NCBI GenBank assembly: GCA_947494965.1
Contig: CANLWV010000005.1
Coordinates: 1-64,000, forward strand
Length of the DNA stretch: 64,000 nucleotides
Reading direction: 5' to 3'
Source of the DNA: an uncultured Salinicoccus sp.
Lineage (GTDB): Bacteria > Bacillota > Bacilli > Staphylococcales > Salinicoccaceae
In this document: positions 17,647 through 27,339 of the stretch, piece by piece
Layout: every line of letters begins with the position of its first letter
How positions within the stretch are numbered: the stretch's first letter is position 1
Program-made: the position numbers and the translations under genes
The notes under the pieces: generated by a model
What the model was told of the DNA's origin: nothing
Databases searched by the model: none
The model's input: the letters and a program-made list of their open reading frames with translations, nothing else

Positions 17647-18528
17647 ATGACTGAAATTGTGAAAGTACAAGGCTTACAAAAGAAGTTTGGTAAATTTCAG
17701 GCATTGAGTGATGTGACCTTCCAGGTCTCTGCCGGTGAAGTTGTCGGTTTTATTGGCCCTAATGGGTCTGGCAAATCAACAACCGTTCGTATTTTATTGG
17801 GTATTATCAAGCGAGATGCCGGTATTGCAGAAATATTCGGTAAGGATGTTTGGAAAGAGAGTATTGAGATTCACAAACGGATATCATATGTCCCTGGGGA
17901 TGTCTCGCTATGGGGCAATCTGACAGGTGGTGAAATTATAGATCTGTTTATGAAGTTGCATGGCAGCGGAAACAAGAAAAAGCGTGATTATTTAATTGAC
18001 CGCTTTGAATTGGATCCCAAGAAAAAAGCCAAAACATACTCTAAGGGAAACCGCCAAAAGGTTGGTTTGATAGCGGCTTTATCTGTCGATTCAGATTTGT
18101 ATATTTTTGATGAGCCAACTTCTGGACTTGATCCTTTGATGGAGCAAATTTTCCAGGAAGAAGTCGAAAAGATTAAAGAATCAGGTAAAGCTATTCTGTT
18201 ATCCTCTCATATTTTGAGTGAGGTAGAACGCTTGGCGGATAAAGTTGTCATTATCCGCCAAGGTGAAATTGTAGAAGCGGGGACCCTTGATGAATTGCGT
18301 CATTTGACCCGTTCTACAATAACTTTAGAAACAGGCGGTGACGTGTCTGAAATAGCCAATCTAGAAGGTGTCTTTAATTTCGAACAAAAAGATAATCAGG
18401 CGACATTTTCGGCGGACAACCAATACTTCGATGATATCCTAATGAAAGCAAGCAAGTTAGGCGTCAAAAAGTTTGAATCTATACCACCAACACTTGAAGA
18501 TTTGTTCATGCGTCATTATGAAGGCTAG
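17647..18528 (+). CDS. ABC transporter ATP-binding protein (ABC-2 drug exporter type)
   Basis: A 293-residue ATPase with Walker A GPNGSGKST near residue 37, signature YSKGNRQKVGL, Walker B LYIFDEPTSGLDP and H-loop LLSSHIL. The C-terminal extension is typical of DrrA-like exporters. It pairs with the permease that follows. ATG 17647 is preceded by GGGGAG. A 174-bp gap separates it from the TetR gene; I see no second promoter there. Confidence 0.93.
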   Translation: MTEIVKVQGLQKKFGKFQALSDVTFQVSAGEVVGFIGPNGSGKSTTVRILLGIIKRDAGIAEIFGKDVWKESIEIHKRISYVPGDVSLWGNLTGGEIIDLFMKLHGSGNKKKRDYLIDRFELDPKKKAKTYSKGNRQKVGLIAALSVDSDLYIFDEPTSGLDPLMEQIFQEEVEKIKESGKAILLSSHILSEVERLADKVVIIRQGEIVEAGTLDELRHLTRSTITLETGGDVSEIANLEGVFNFEQKDNQATFSADNQYFDDILMKASKLGVKKFESIPPTLEDLFMRHYEG

Positions 18529-18548
18529 GTAGCTTGAAGGGGGATGAG

Positions 18549-20165
18549 ATGATGATACAAAAATTAGCACGTTGGAACATATTGTTTTTACAATATCTAA
18601 AACGTGATTGGAAAAAAATGATTATATGGATAGCAGGGCTTGGTTTGTTTTCAGCTGCATATGTACCAGCCTTTGAAGAAATCACCAAGGGGCAAGGTTT
18701 AATCGGAATGTACGAAACATTAAAAAATCCTGCCATGATATCCATGGTTGGCCCTACACCTATAGAAGCAGCTGCTGGTTACACATTAGGGGCATTTTAC
18801 GCTCAAAATATGTTATTGTTTTGTAGCTTATTTGCGATGATCATCTCAGTCTTGCATGTGGTAAGCCATACACGAAAAGAAGAAGATCTTGGTCTCACAG
18901 AACTCGTGCGGTCATTTGAGGTCGGTCGTCAAGCAAATTCTTTCGCTACGATGACAGAAACAATCTTCATAAATTTTTTATTGGCGCTTTTTATTGCCAT
19001 TATTATGATAAGCTTTGGCGCTGATACGATTAATGCTCAAGGATCCTTTTTATTCGGCGCATCGATTGGAATGGCGGGAATGATCGGTGCCGGTATTGCT
19101 CTTTTGATGGCACAGATTATGCCAACTTCATCAGCAACGACAGGTTCGTCCTTAGGATTGATTGGTTTGCTCTATATTGTTCGTGCTGCCACAGATATAT
19201 CGAATACGAATTTATCGATGATTAATCCGCTTGGATGGACTTATTTAACTTATCCCTTTACAGAAAATAATTGGATGCCGCTAGTTTTTGCTTTGATATT
19301 TAGCGTAATCATTGCAATCATTGCTTTTGCACTTGAAGGAGCTCGTGATATGGGCGCTGGTTATTTACCTGAAAGAGAGGGGCGAGCAAATGCCAAAAAG
19401 TCATTGTTGTCTGTTCGTGGGTTGTTCATCAAGCTCAACAAAGGCACTATCATTAGTTGGTTCGTCACCTTTGTTGTTATGGGCGCGGCTTATGGCTCGA
19501 TCTATGGAGACATGCAAACTTTCCTGGAAAGCAGCGAAGTGGTAAAACAAATGTTTACACATTCAGGCATTTCTATTGAGGAATCATTCACCAGTACGAT
19601 TATGATGGTTCTGATTAGTTTGGTCGCCATTCTACCGATTGCTATAGTCAATAAACTTTTTTCTGAAGAGAGTCGATTACGCTTGAGTCAGCTTTATGCA
19701 ACAAAAATGACCCGCAGCCGATTATATTGGACTAGCATTGGTTTAGCTGTTATTTCAGGTATAGTAGGTATTTTACTAGCCTCAGGTGGTCTTGGTGGCA
19801 CAGCAATTAATGCCATGGGAGACGATGGGACGATGGATTTAATTGATTTCCTTGTTGCGGGCTACAATTTCCTGCCGTCCGTACTATTCTTTATTGGTCT
19901 AGCCGCTCTAGTCCTAGGATGGGTGCCGAAATTCGGTAAAGCCGTGTATATTTATCTCATCTATTCCTTTATGCTGAATTATTTTGGCGGTATCCTGGAT
20001 TTACCAGAAGGCTTATCAAAAACAGCCATCCAAAGTTGGCTTCCAAGAATGCCAATGGAGGATTTTGATGCAACAGTTTTCATTACAATAACTGTGGTTA
20101 GCATCCTTTTGATGATAATAGGCTATCTAGGATATAATAGACGTGACATAAAAGAAGGGGTGTAA
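18549..20165 (+). CDS. ABC-2 type exporter permease (polyketide/antibiotic exporter family)
   Basis: A large permease of about 538 residues with some twelve predicted membrane helices in two halves, like TnrB3-type exporters of polyketide antibiotics. It forms the transporter with the preceding ATPase. The ATG at 18549 (or 18552) is chosen because AAGGGGG at 18537-18543 lies upstream; the TTG at 18534 does not fit. It is 20 bp after the ATPase gene and directly abuts the DUF2200 gene. Substrate is unknown. Confidence 0.88.
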   Translation: MMIQKLARWNILFLQYLKRDWKKMIIWIAGLGLFSAAYVPAFEEITKGQGLIGMYETLKNPAMISMVGPTPIEAAAGYTLGAFYAQNMLLFCSLFAMIISVLHVVSHTRKEEDLGLTELVRSFEVGRQANSFATMTETIFINFLLALFIAIIMISFGADTINAQGSFLFGASIGMAGMIGAGIALLMAQIMPTSSATTGSSLGLIGLLYIVRAATDISNTNLSMINPLGWTYLTYPFTENNWMPLVFALIFSVIIAIIAFALEGARDMGAGYLPEREGRANAKKSLLSVRGLFIKLNKGTIISWFVTFVVMGAAYGSIYGDMQTFLESSEVVKQMFTHSGISIEESFTSTIMMVLISLVAILPIAIVNKLFSEESRLRLSQLYATKMTRSRLYWTSIGLAVISGIVGILLASGGLGGTAINAMGDDGTMDLIDFLVAGYNFLPSVLFFIGLAALVLGWVPKFGKAVYIYLIYSFMLNYFGGILDLPEGLSKTAIQSWLPRMPMEDFDATVFITITVVSILLMIIGYLGYNRRDIKEGV

Positions 20166-20166
20166 T

Positions 20167-20517
20167 ATGACCAAACATAAGATTTATACAATGAGTGTCG
20201 CAAAAGTCTATCCCCTGTATGTGACGAAGGCAGAGAAAAAAGGACGTACAAAAGCTGAAGTTGATGAAATCCTCCGTTGGTTGACGGGATATAGCCAAGA
20301 AGAGTTGGAAGTGCAACTGGAAGAACAGATAGACTTTGAGTCTTTCTTTGAAGAAGCCCCCCAAATGAATCCTTCGCGGACTTTAATTAAAGGTATGATT
20401 TGTGGCGTCCGAGTTGAAGATATTGAGGAAACAACAATGCAGGAAATTCGCTACTTGGATAAGTTGATCGATGAGTTGGCAAGGGGAAAAGCGATGGAAA
20501 AAATCTTGCGGAAATAA
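20167..20517 (+). CDS. DUF2200 family protein
   Basis: A 116-residue soluble protein that reads as DUF2200 (starts [19 protein letters not shown], with the motif [10 protein letters not shown]). The start follows the permease stop by one base, so it is translationally coupled to the exporter operon. The family has no established function; many members are encoded near stress or transport genes. Confidence 0.8.
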   Translation: MTKHKIYTMSVAKVYPLYVTKAEKKGRTKAEVDEILRWLTGYSQEELEVQLEEQIDFESFFEEAPQMNPSRTLIKGMICGVRVEDIEETTMQEIRYLDKLIDELARGKAMEKILRK

Positions 20518-20582
20518 TACCGTTTAAAACATGGCAACACTGCAATTAAACCATTTCAAGTAAGTACAATAGGGGGCTAATA

Positions 20583-21164
<582 letters not shown>

Positions 21165-21265
21165 ATTTTACTTTTTCAACATTAAACCATTAGACGTTAT
21201 TTTCGCGCAAAGACAATTATATATAGTGAAACTTTAAAAGAGTTTGTTATAAGAACAATATAAAG

Positions 21266-21289
21266 AGCCCGTTCGTATGGGCTTTTTTT
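21266..21289 (+). terminator. Weak terminator after DUF4256
   Basis: AGCCC and GGGCT pair around GTTCGTAT, followed by six T. Confidence 0.6.
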
Positions 21290-21317
21290 ATTACAAAAAA
21301 CATTGTAGAAAAGCGCA

Positions 21318-21344
21318 TAAAAAAAGAGTAGATTTCTCTACTCT
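21318..21344 (-). terminator. Terminator of the sodium symporter gene
   Basis: Eight-bp stem AGAGTAGA/TCTACTCT with loop TTTC; the A-run at 21319-21325 becomes the U-tract on the minus strand. Confidence 0.8.
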
Positions 21345-21407
21345 ATAATCTAGACTTTTCAAGATCGCCACATTTATTGTAAGCGCCTCTTTAAGCGTTG
21401 AATCAGG

Positions 21408-22844
21408 TTATTTGGCTTTCATCAATAAGCTTTCATTTTCCGTATCTTTCGTTAACACCGTCATAACCAATAGTACTGCAGTTGATAGTGGTAAACCGAT
21501 CATAATAGGATGGATACCAAAAGGATGGCCTAGAACTTGCCAAATGACTGCGGAACCAAGACCTGTCCACATAGCGGATAGGCCGGCGATTCCTGTTGGC
21601 TTTTTCCAGAACAGGCCAAATATGACTGGTGCCAATAAACCGGAAACCGACATTGCAGTACCCGTTACCATCAGGTTGACCAATCCTGGAATGGTTAGGG
21701 TCAATACAAGTGCAATGGCAGACACTATGAGTACAGAAAATCTGCTGTAGACCAACATCTTCTTATCCGTCTTATGTTTCACATTCGGGCGGATAAGGTC
21801 ATTTACAATGGATGATGAACCTGCAATAAAGAAAGAGTCCGCACTTGATATAACGGCTGCAAGCAGGGCAATGACCATAATGACTACGATGGAAAAAGGA
21901 AATACATTTTCAATGACATTGTAGTAGACGAGTGTGGGGTCGATTGTACCGAGATTTAAACCAAAACGACTGAATACCCCGATTGTCATTACAATGGAGC
22001 CGAGTGCAACCGCAATGATCATCGAAATCCAATAGCCGCTTCTTGCTGTTTTAATGCTCTTCGCGGCCCAAATGCGCTGCCATACATCCTGCCTGATGAA
22101 TTGGTAGAATGCCAAGGTCAGAAGGTAGATCATGATTTCACCAGGGGTGATATTAAGTGGATTCAACATGTCACTTTGGTTTGCCGTGCCGGCACTTTCA
22201 GAAATATCTTGCCACCCGCCGGAATATCTAAGCACCATGATAAATAGCAGGATGATGCCTAATGTCAAAATGGTGCCTTGGATGACGTCCTGCCAGATGA
22301 CGGCTTTCAGTCCCCCTACATATGTCTTTACGGTCAGTAATGCCCACCCAATAAGGATGCCTAAAGTCATATTCAAACCGATTGTCAGATTCAATATGGA
22401 AGCAATGGCTGCAAACTGCATACCCGTCATGGCACAGTAGGAAAACAGAAAACTGATGACAGTAGGGATACGCGCTTTCTCCCCATAACGCAGGGCGGTA
22501 TAGTCTCCGACTGTAATCATGTTGTGCTTCTCGCCCAACTCTCTAATTGGCTTAAGAAGGAATAAGGATAATATTATAACGGCAAAGAGCATCGTGATAT
22601 GTATCCATTGTTCTCCCATACCTAGACTGTAGCCATTTTCCATATACCCCAGTAATGTTGCTCCACCAATACCGGTTCCGACGAATGTCAGGATCAATGG
22701 AAAAATGGAAACGGATCGTCCAGCGACATTATAATCCTCATATGTCTTGGTTTTGCGTTTCATATACAAGGATAATGCAAATAAAGCGATGAAATAAATT
22801 AGAATGACAAGGCCTAAAACTATTTTCTCATTTGTGTTGAACAT
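21408..22844 (-). CDS. Sodium:solute symporter family (SSS) transporter
   Basis: A polytopic membrane protein of about 478 residues with 12-13 helices. SSS landmarks are YEDYNVAGRSVS near the N-terminus, GTGIGGATLLGY in TM2, TYVGGLKAVIWQDVIQ, and AVISSADSFFIAGSS. The substrate cannot be read from the sequence; SSS members carry sugars, proline, pantothenate, organic acids and others. I prefer ATG 22844 (MFNTNEK) since GGAG lies 5-8 nt upstream; ATG 22856 lacks a site. It is downstream of the ADP-ribosylation operon on the same strand but separated by 119 bp of AT-rich DNA. Confidence 0.88.
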   Translation of the reverse strand: MFNTNEKIVLGLVILIYFIALFALSLYMKRKTKTYEDYNVAGRSVSIFPLILTFVGTGIGGATLLGYMENGYSLGMGEQWIHITMLFAVIILSLFLLKPIRELGEKHNMITVGDYTALRYGEKARIPTVISFLFSYCAMTGMQFAAIASILNLTIGLNMTLGILIGWALLTVKTYVGGLKAVIWQDVIQGTILTLGIILLFIMVLRYSGGWQDISESAGTANQSDMLNPLNITPGEIMIYLLTLAFYQFIRQDVWQRIWAAKSIKTARSGYWISMIIAVALGSIVMTIGVFSRFGLNLGTIDPTLVYYNVIENVFPFSIVVIMVIALLAAVISSADSFFIAGSSSIVNDLIRPNVKHKTDKKMLVYSRFSVLIVSAIALVLTLTIPGLVNLMVTGTAMSVSGLLAPVIFGLFWKKPTGIAGLSAMWTGLGSAVIWQVLGHPFGIHPIMIGLPLSTAVLLVMTVLTKDTENESLLMKAK

Positions 22845-22963
22845 ATAAGACTCCATCTAAAGCTATTTTTAATGTAAATCAATCATTCATTTTCAATTTT
22901 GATATAGAAATGCATATTACGTTGTTTGATGCGCCATTTGATTTGCAGATAACAAGTATCTTT

Positions 22964-23977
22964 TTATATACGCTCACCTATATCTGCAAGCAACCGATAG
23001 GCATCTTTGCGCGCTTCCAGTCCGGGGATCAAAGGAATCAGCAATACTTCATCGGCCCCAAATTGAGCGATCAATTCACTTAGCGCTTCCTGCACACTTT
23101 CCTTATTTCCGACGATGATACGCTTTCGGTTTGCTTTAATCATCGCCTTATCCTTTTCAGAATATGGATAGTTCAGTGCTGTATCTACGGAAGGGAAGGT
23201 TTTTAATTCACTAAAGTTATTCTTGCCGAGCAGCCAGAGGTCGAGTGCTTTACCGTAAGCCTCTGCTTCTTCTTCAGTCTCAGCGATGGCGACAAACGGT
23301 GCAATGGAGACCTTTGATTTTGGCATAGATCGGGAAGCTTTGAATGTATCCCGATAGATGTTTACAGCTTCCATCCCAGCTTTTAATTTCTCAGGTCCGA
23401 TGAAGGGAAACAAACCAAAAGTGTATCCAACTCCATGTCCCGCGGCGATTTCAGCACTTTTAATGCTTGTCGATAATGCCCACATCTGCGGTACGGTCCC
23501 AATGGCTGGATTGGCGGTGATATTGTGGAAGCGGTGTGCTTCGTCTACTGTCCCGCTTAAATAATGAATCAGATCGGTAACGCTTTGTTCATAGGGGAAT
23601 TTGCGTTCTTTGTTTTCATTCAACGTCCGATTGACGAGCGGGGTGCCGATCGTGTTGCCGAACCCCAGATCGATTCGGTTGGGATGGAAAGCTTCCAAGA
23701 GACGAAAATTTTCAGCCACTTTATAAGGGCTGTAATGCGGCAGCATGACGCCTCCAGAACCAATACGGATGGTACCTGTGGCATCAGCCAGCCGCATCAT
23801 GAGCACTTCTGGCGAACTGTTGGCGAAAGCGGGGACATTATGGTGTTCCGCCACCCAAAACCGTTCATACCCGAGTGATTCAGCCAACCGCGCGAGGGTG
23901 ACGGTCTCCTGTAGAGCTTGAGCGGCATTTTTACCTTCGTCAATTTGTGCGTAATCGAGAACGCCTATCTTAACCAA
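22964..23977 (-). CDS. LLM class flavin-dependent oxidoreductase
   Basis: A 337-residue luciferase-like monooxygenase with the family's N-terminal VLDYAQIDEGKNAAQAL, WVAEHHN, GSGGVMLPHYSPYKVAE and DLGFGN segments. It probably uses reduced FMN. TTG 23977 is the start (AGAAGGG upstream). It is the last gene of the operon GcvH-L, macrodomain, SirTM, LplA2 and this enzyme. In Staphylococcus aureus and Streptococcus a luciferase-like oxidoreductase is part of the extended SirTM operon. It may be a client of the lipoyl/ADP-ribosyl switch; that is inference. Confidence 0.9.
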   Translation of the reverse strand: MVKIGVLDYAQIDEGKNAAQALQETVTLARLAESLGYERFWVAEHHNVPAFANSSPEVLMMRLADATGTIRIGSGGVMLPHYSPYKVAENFRLLEAFHPNRIDLGFGNTIGTPLVNRTLNENKERKFPYEQSVTDLIHYLSGTVDEAHRFHNITANPAIGTVPQMWALSTSIKSAEIAAGHGVGYTFGLFPFIGPEKLKAGMEAVNIYRDTFKASRSMPKSKVSIAPFVAIAETEEEAEAYGKALDLWLLGKNNFSELKTFPSVDTALNYPYSEKDKAMIKANRKRIIVGNKESVQEALSELIAQFGADEVLLIPLIPGLEARKDAYRLLADIGERI

Positions 23978-24008
23978 TTGGACCCTTCTTTCCGGTTGTT
24001 GATGTTGT

Positions 24009-25043
24009 TTACTTCACAGGGATGCTTAAGATGACACGCACCAAATCTTCAGCTGTTATGTCACCAAAGTAGTCCGGGATATGAAAGCCTTTCAGAGCCT
24101 GCAATAGATCGTCTTTCCGTAAGCGGACGCCAACAAGTGCCTCCTCAATCTCTTTAACATCCTTTTTGCCGAAGAAATCCCCCGTAATCTGGATGTCGGT
24201 TATCCGGCCATGGTCGACGCTTAAGCCAAAATTGATCGTACCAATTGGAAAACGCTCTGACACCTCGTACTCGAAATGTTGGAACCGTCCATAAGTCCAG
24301 TCCCAATTGCTGTATTTTTCAGCAGCCAGACGGTCAATGTGCCCCCAATCATCTTCCGTTAATACATAACGCTTTGCCTGGTCGATATGATCAATACCAA
24401 GCAATTCACATATCATGTAATCGGTGAACTCCCAAACTGTCATGGATTGATATTCCGGTGCAAGATGAGGGCGGATGGCATCGACCCGGCTTCTGACGGA
24501 CTTGATGCCATGTGATTGAATTTTTTTCTGATTGGGGTTCAGTGCAGCGACCATTGCTTCGTAATTCGGGTCAAGCAATAAGGAATAGCCTGCGTAGATG
24601 CGCCCGTTCTCGAGTGTCATGGCGGCACCGGATATTTTCTTTCCGTCCACCGTCAAATCATTTCGGCCCTGCTGTTCTAGGTTTTCAACGCCCAATTTCT
24701 CTAAAGCCTTGATGGCCGGTTCATATAACTTACCGTAATTGTTGTAGATGTTGTTGTCGCCATTGAAGAGGAAACAAAAGCTCATATTCCGATCATCCAG
24801 ATAAACGGCGCCACCACCCGTATCACGGCGGAGCATCTGGATATTGTGTTCGTCCATATAGGGCTGGTTCACTTCTTCATAGGCATTCTGAAACTTTCCT
24901 ATTTGGACGACAGGATCCATCATATAAGGAAACAGTACATCGTCGTCCAGGAACAAGTGATCTTTTACGTATACTTGGATGGCCATCGAGACGCTTGGGT
25001 CATAGACCCACTCGCCATCACGTTCAGGCATGACTAAATACAT
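24009..25043 (-). CDS. Lipoate-protein ligase A (LplA2, SirTM operon type)
   Basis: A 344-residue lipoate ligase that attaches lipoate to a lysine of carrier proteins using ATP. Visible motifs are RRDTGGGAVYLD (substrate loop), NDLTVDGKKISGAAMT and the C-terminal accessory domain (about 250-344). In the known system LplA2 lipoylates GcvH-L, which is then ADP-ribosylated by SirTM. The ATG overlaps the SirTM stop codon (ATGA), so the two are translationally coupled. Confidence 0.93.
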   Translation of the reverse strand: MYLVMPERDGEWVYDPSVSMAIQVYVKDHLFLDDDVLFPYMMDPVVQIGKFQNAYEEVNQPYMDEHNIQMLRRDTGGGAVYLDDRNMSFCFLFNGDNNIYNNYGKLYEPAIKALEKLGVENLEQQGRNDLTVDGKKISGAAMTLENGRIYAGYSLLLDPNYEAMVAALNPNQKKIQSHGIKSVRSRVDAIRPHLAPEYQSMTVWEFTDYMICELLGIDHIDQAKRYVLTEDDWGHIDRLAAEKYSNWDWTYGRFQHFEYEVSERFPIGTINFGLSVDHGRITDIQITGDFFGKKDVKEIEEALVGVRLRKDDLLQALKGFHIPDYFGDITAEDLVRVILSIPVK

Positions 25044-25945
25044 CAGCGCCCCCCCAATTCGTTACTTTCAGCTATAGCGTGAAAGACGTCTTCAATATCT
25101 TCATCAATCCGTATGGTCCTAGGGCGAACTGCATGCGGGATGAAATAATCTTTTTGGTTCATCGTGACAAAAAGTGCTTTTGGATTCTCTTCTGTCATCC
25201 GCTGAAATGGATGTTTAATGAATTGTGGAGTTGTATTTCCGACGCCGATTTCCAGGTATAATGTACGTTTACCTTTTGTTTGTTCCAGGAATTGTTCATA
25301 GCGCCGTCTTTGTTCGTGGAAGTGTGCATCTTCCACCATACCCTTTTCTTCAGTGCGTTTATTCACTTCAAGGGGGGCGCCGCACTCTGGGCAATAGGGG
25401 ATGAGACTTTCTGGCACTTTCATATCACTCTGTTCTTCAACCATCTGACGGATAAGGGCTTCGTTTTGATAGGTTTGTTGATGACAATGTCTGGTGCATT
25501 GCCATAAACCATATTCCCCTTGGATGCGAAAGACTTTATCCATGTCGTAGTCGGCTGCATAAAAAGCATTATCCGCGTTTGTTGTAATGATGTGATAGTC
25601 TTTCCCGGCAATAATCTCCATTAAGTCGACATACGCTTTTCCAGTCGGCTGATCAAAGAAGTTCAGCAATGAAAAGCGGCTCTGGAAAGCCCAATATTCC
25701 TGCACATCCTCAAATTCAAACAGGCTTGCCTGCAGCATATCAAAGAGGCGATACTTCTTTATGAAGTCTGGAAAAGCATTCGTAAAACGCTCTCCGACGT
25801 ATGTAAATCCAGTTGCTGCAGACATTCCTGCACCGATACCGATTACGACTGCTTCAGACTCTTCAATCAAATTATGTAACATGTCCGCTTGGGACATGTC
25901 TGATCTATTTGATAACGTGTTCCAGTAATTTTCTACTTGTTGCAT
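25043..25945 (-). CDS. SirTM-type sirtuin (protein ADP-ribosyltransferase)
   Basis: A 300-residue class M sirtuin. The NAD-binding loop [12 protein letters not shown] is near residues 36-47, and TTNADNAF replaces the usual TQNID. The catalytic His of deacetylating sirtuins is Gln here (FRIQGEYG), a hallmark of SirTM, which ADP-ribosylates lipoylated GcvH-L instead of deacetylating. A CxxxC and CxxC pair (CTRHC, CPEC) provides the zinc site. I prefer ATG 25945 over GTG 25954 because AGGTG lies just upstream. Part of an oxidative-stress-linked operon in relatives. Confidence 0.93.
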   Translation of the reverse strand: MQQVENYWNTLSNRSDMSQADMLHNLIEESEAVVIGIGAGMSAATGFTYVGERFTNAFPDFIKKYRLFDMLQASLFEFEDVQEYWAFQSRFSLLNFFDQPTGKAYVDLMEIIAGKDYHIITTNADNAFYAADYDMDKVFRIQGEYGLWQCTRHCHQQTYQNEALIRQMVEEQSDMKVPESLIPYCPECGAPLEVNKRTEEKGMVEDAHFHEQRRRYEQFLEQTKGKRTLYLEIGVGNTTPQFIKHPFQRMTEENPKALFVTMNQKDYFIPHAVRPRTIRIDEDIEDVFHAIAESNELGGR

Positions 25946-25954
25946 TATGATCAC

Positions 25955-26749
25955 CTATTCTGACTGCTCAAAGAGCGATTGATAAATACGGAAATCTTCA
26001 TCTTTAAAAACATTAAAGATAACGTCAAGCTCACTTCCTGTTTCTGCTAAATAAGATTTGACGGTGTGTACAGCAATTTCAGCAGCACGTTGATTCGGGA
26101 AATTAAATTCACCTGTCGAAATGCAGCAAAACGCAATTGTCGAGAGCTGATGCTCATCCGCCAAGGTAAGAGATGATCGGTAAGATGAAGCCAATAGCCG
26201 TTCTTTTAGTGGAGAAACACCGCGCTCATCAATGAAGGGGCCTACCGTGTGGATGACGAAATCCGCCGGCAGATTGTACCCTTCAGTTATTTTTGCTTTG
26301 CCTGCTGGTTCTTTTCGACCACGGGCCTGGATTATACCCGCACAGGCGAGGCGCAGTTGGACACCAGCCCGTGTATGGATGATGTTGTCAATACATGTAT
26401 GATTCGCTTGGGTGCAGCCGATAAATCTACTGTTGGCAGCATTGACGATGGCATCTACCTTTAAACTGGTAATATCCCCTTGCCAAATGTAAAGTTGCGG
26501 CTCTACAGCTGCAAGGTCACTGATTGTCGTCAACGGCCGCTCATGATTCCACTGGGTCAAAAAAGCGTCCTGAACTTCAATGAACGCATTATCCACCGGT
26601 TTTGGCGCCCTGATGTTACATAACCCTTGGAAGAGGTGAAGCTTTTCTTCGAACGAATCTTTTTTAATTGCCTCAATATCTGTGCTTGTATTGCCTTTTT
26701 CACGCATCAGATAATCGATCAAATAATCAAGTCGCACTTTCTGATCCAT
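25955..26749 (-). CDS. Zinc-containing macrodomain protein (SirTM-linked ADP-ribosyl hydrolase)
   Basis: A 264-residue macrodomain protein. The ADP-ribose loop VDAIVNAANSRFIGC is followed by the Cys/His pattern GCTQANHTCIDNIIH that marks the Zn-macro subclass, and HTVGPFIDERG forms the second phosphate loop. In the characterised operons this enzyme removes ADP-ribose from GcvH-L. ATG 26749 has AAGGAG upstream; the longer frame to 26779 does not. It ends just before the SirTM start. Confidence 0.93.
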   Translation of the reverse strand: MDQKVRLDYLIDYLMREKGNTSTDIEAIKKDSFEEKLHLFQGLCNIRAPKPVDNAFIEVQDAFLTQWNHERPLTTISDLAAVEPQLYIWQGDITSLKVDAIVNAANSRFIGCTQANHTCIDNIIHTRAGVQLRLACAGIIQARGRKEPAGKAKITEGYNLPADFVIHTVGPFIDERGVSPLKERLLASSYRSSLTLADEHQLSTIAFCCISTGEFNFPNQRAAEIAVHTVKSYLAETGSELDVIFNVFKDEDFRIYQSLFEQSE

Positions 26750-26830
26750 ATATTTCTCCTTAGTGTGGATGCGTTGCAATAGGACATCTATATGAATGAA
26801 CCAGTCTTCTGCCTATTGCACATGGTTTCC

Positions 26831-27163
26831 CTAGGCTTCCTCGAGTTGATTGAATACATCTTCATCTATATCTGTTAATTTAACGATCCAGTTCTCTTCG
26901 GATTTCGAGGAATTCAGGAGCGCAGGTTCACTGATCAACGCCTCGTTGCGTGCAACTACCTTACCAGCAATCGGCGATTCCAATTCGAGTACTGTCTTGG
27001 AGGCTTCAAGGCTCAATATCGTGTCATCTTTTTTAACTTCGTCCCCCATTGTAAACTCCACGAAACCGACTGTACCAATGTCATCCTGCAATTCGGGCGT
27101 CATACTTAATATGTACGTCTGATCCTCTTTTTCGATAAATAAAAATTCGCTGCGTTTCTTCAT
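26831..27163 (-). CDS. GcvH-L, glycine cleavage H-like lipoyl carrier
   Basis: A 110-residue lipoyl-domain protein related to glycine cleavage H protein. The lipoylated lysine is Lys56 in SLEASKTV. In SirTM operons it is the substrate of LplA2 (lipoylation) and SirTM (ADP-ribosylation). ATG 27163 is chosen because GAGGGAA lies upstream. It is the first gene of the leftward operon; 81 bp separate it from the macrodomain start. No gcvT or gcvP is in the window, so a role outside glycine cleavage is likely. Confidence 0.93.
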   Translation of the reverse strand: MKKRSEFLFIEKEDQTYILSMTPELQDDIGTVGFVEFTMGDEVKKDDTILSLEASKTVLELESPIAGKVVARNEALISEPALLNSSKSEENWIVKLTDIDEDVFNQLEEA

Positions 27164-27234
27164 TACTTTTCCCTCTTTCTGTATCAATGTACAATGATAT
27201 AAAGCGTTTTGAGAGCGATTCAAATGCCGATTTC

Positions 27235-27292
27235 ATTATATCAATACTCGAGTATTTATCAAATTGACAATATTTGTACCAGGTGATAATTT
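27235..27292. promoter_or_regulatory. Divergent promoters of the SirTM operon and OYE gene with a shared palindrome
   Basis: Minus-strand promoter: TTGATA (27262-27257), 16 bp, TATAAT (27240-27235). Plus-strand promoter: TTGACA (27264-27269), 17 bp, TAATTT (27287-27292). The perfect 14-bp palindrome AATACTCGAGTATT (27243-27256) fills most of the minus-strand spacer and lies next to the plus-strand -35, so one protein bound there could control both directions. Confidence 0.7.
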
Positions 27293-27339
27293 AACAGGAA
27301 CTCCATTAACTTAAATTTATGAAATTGAGGAACCATTCC

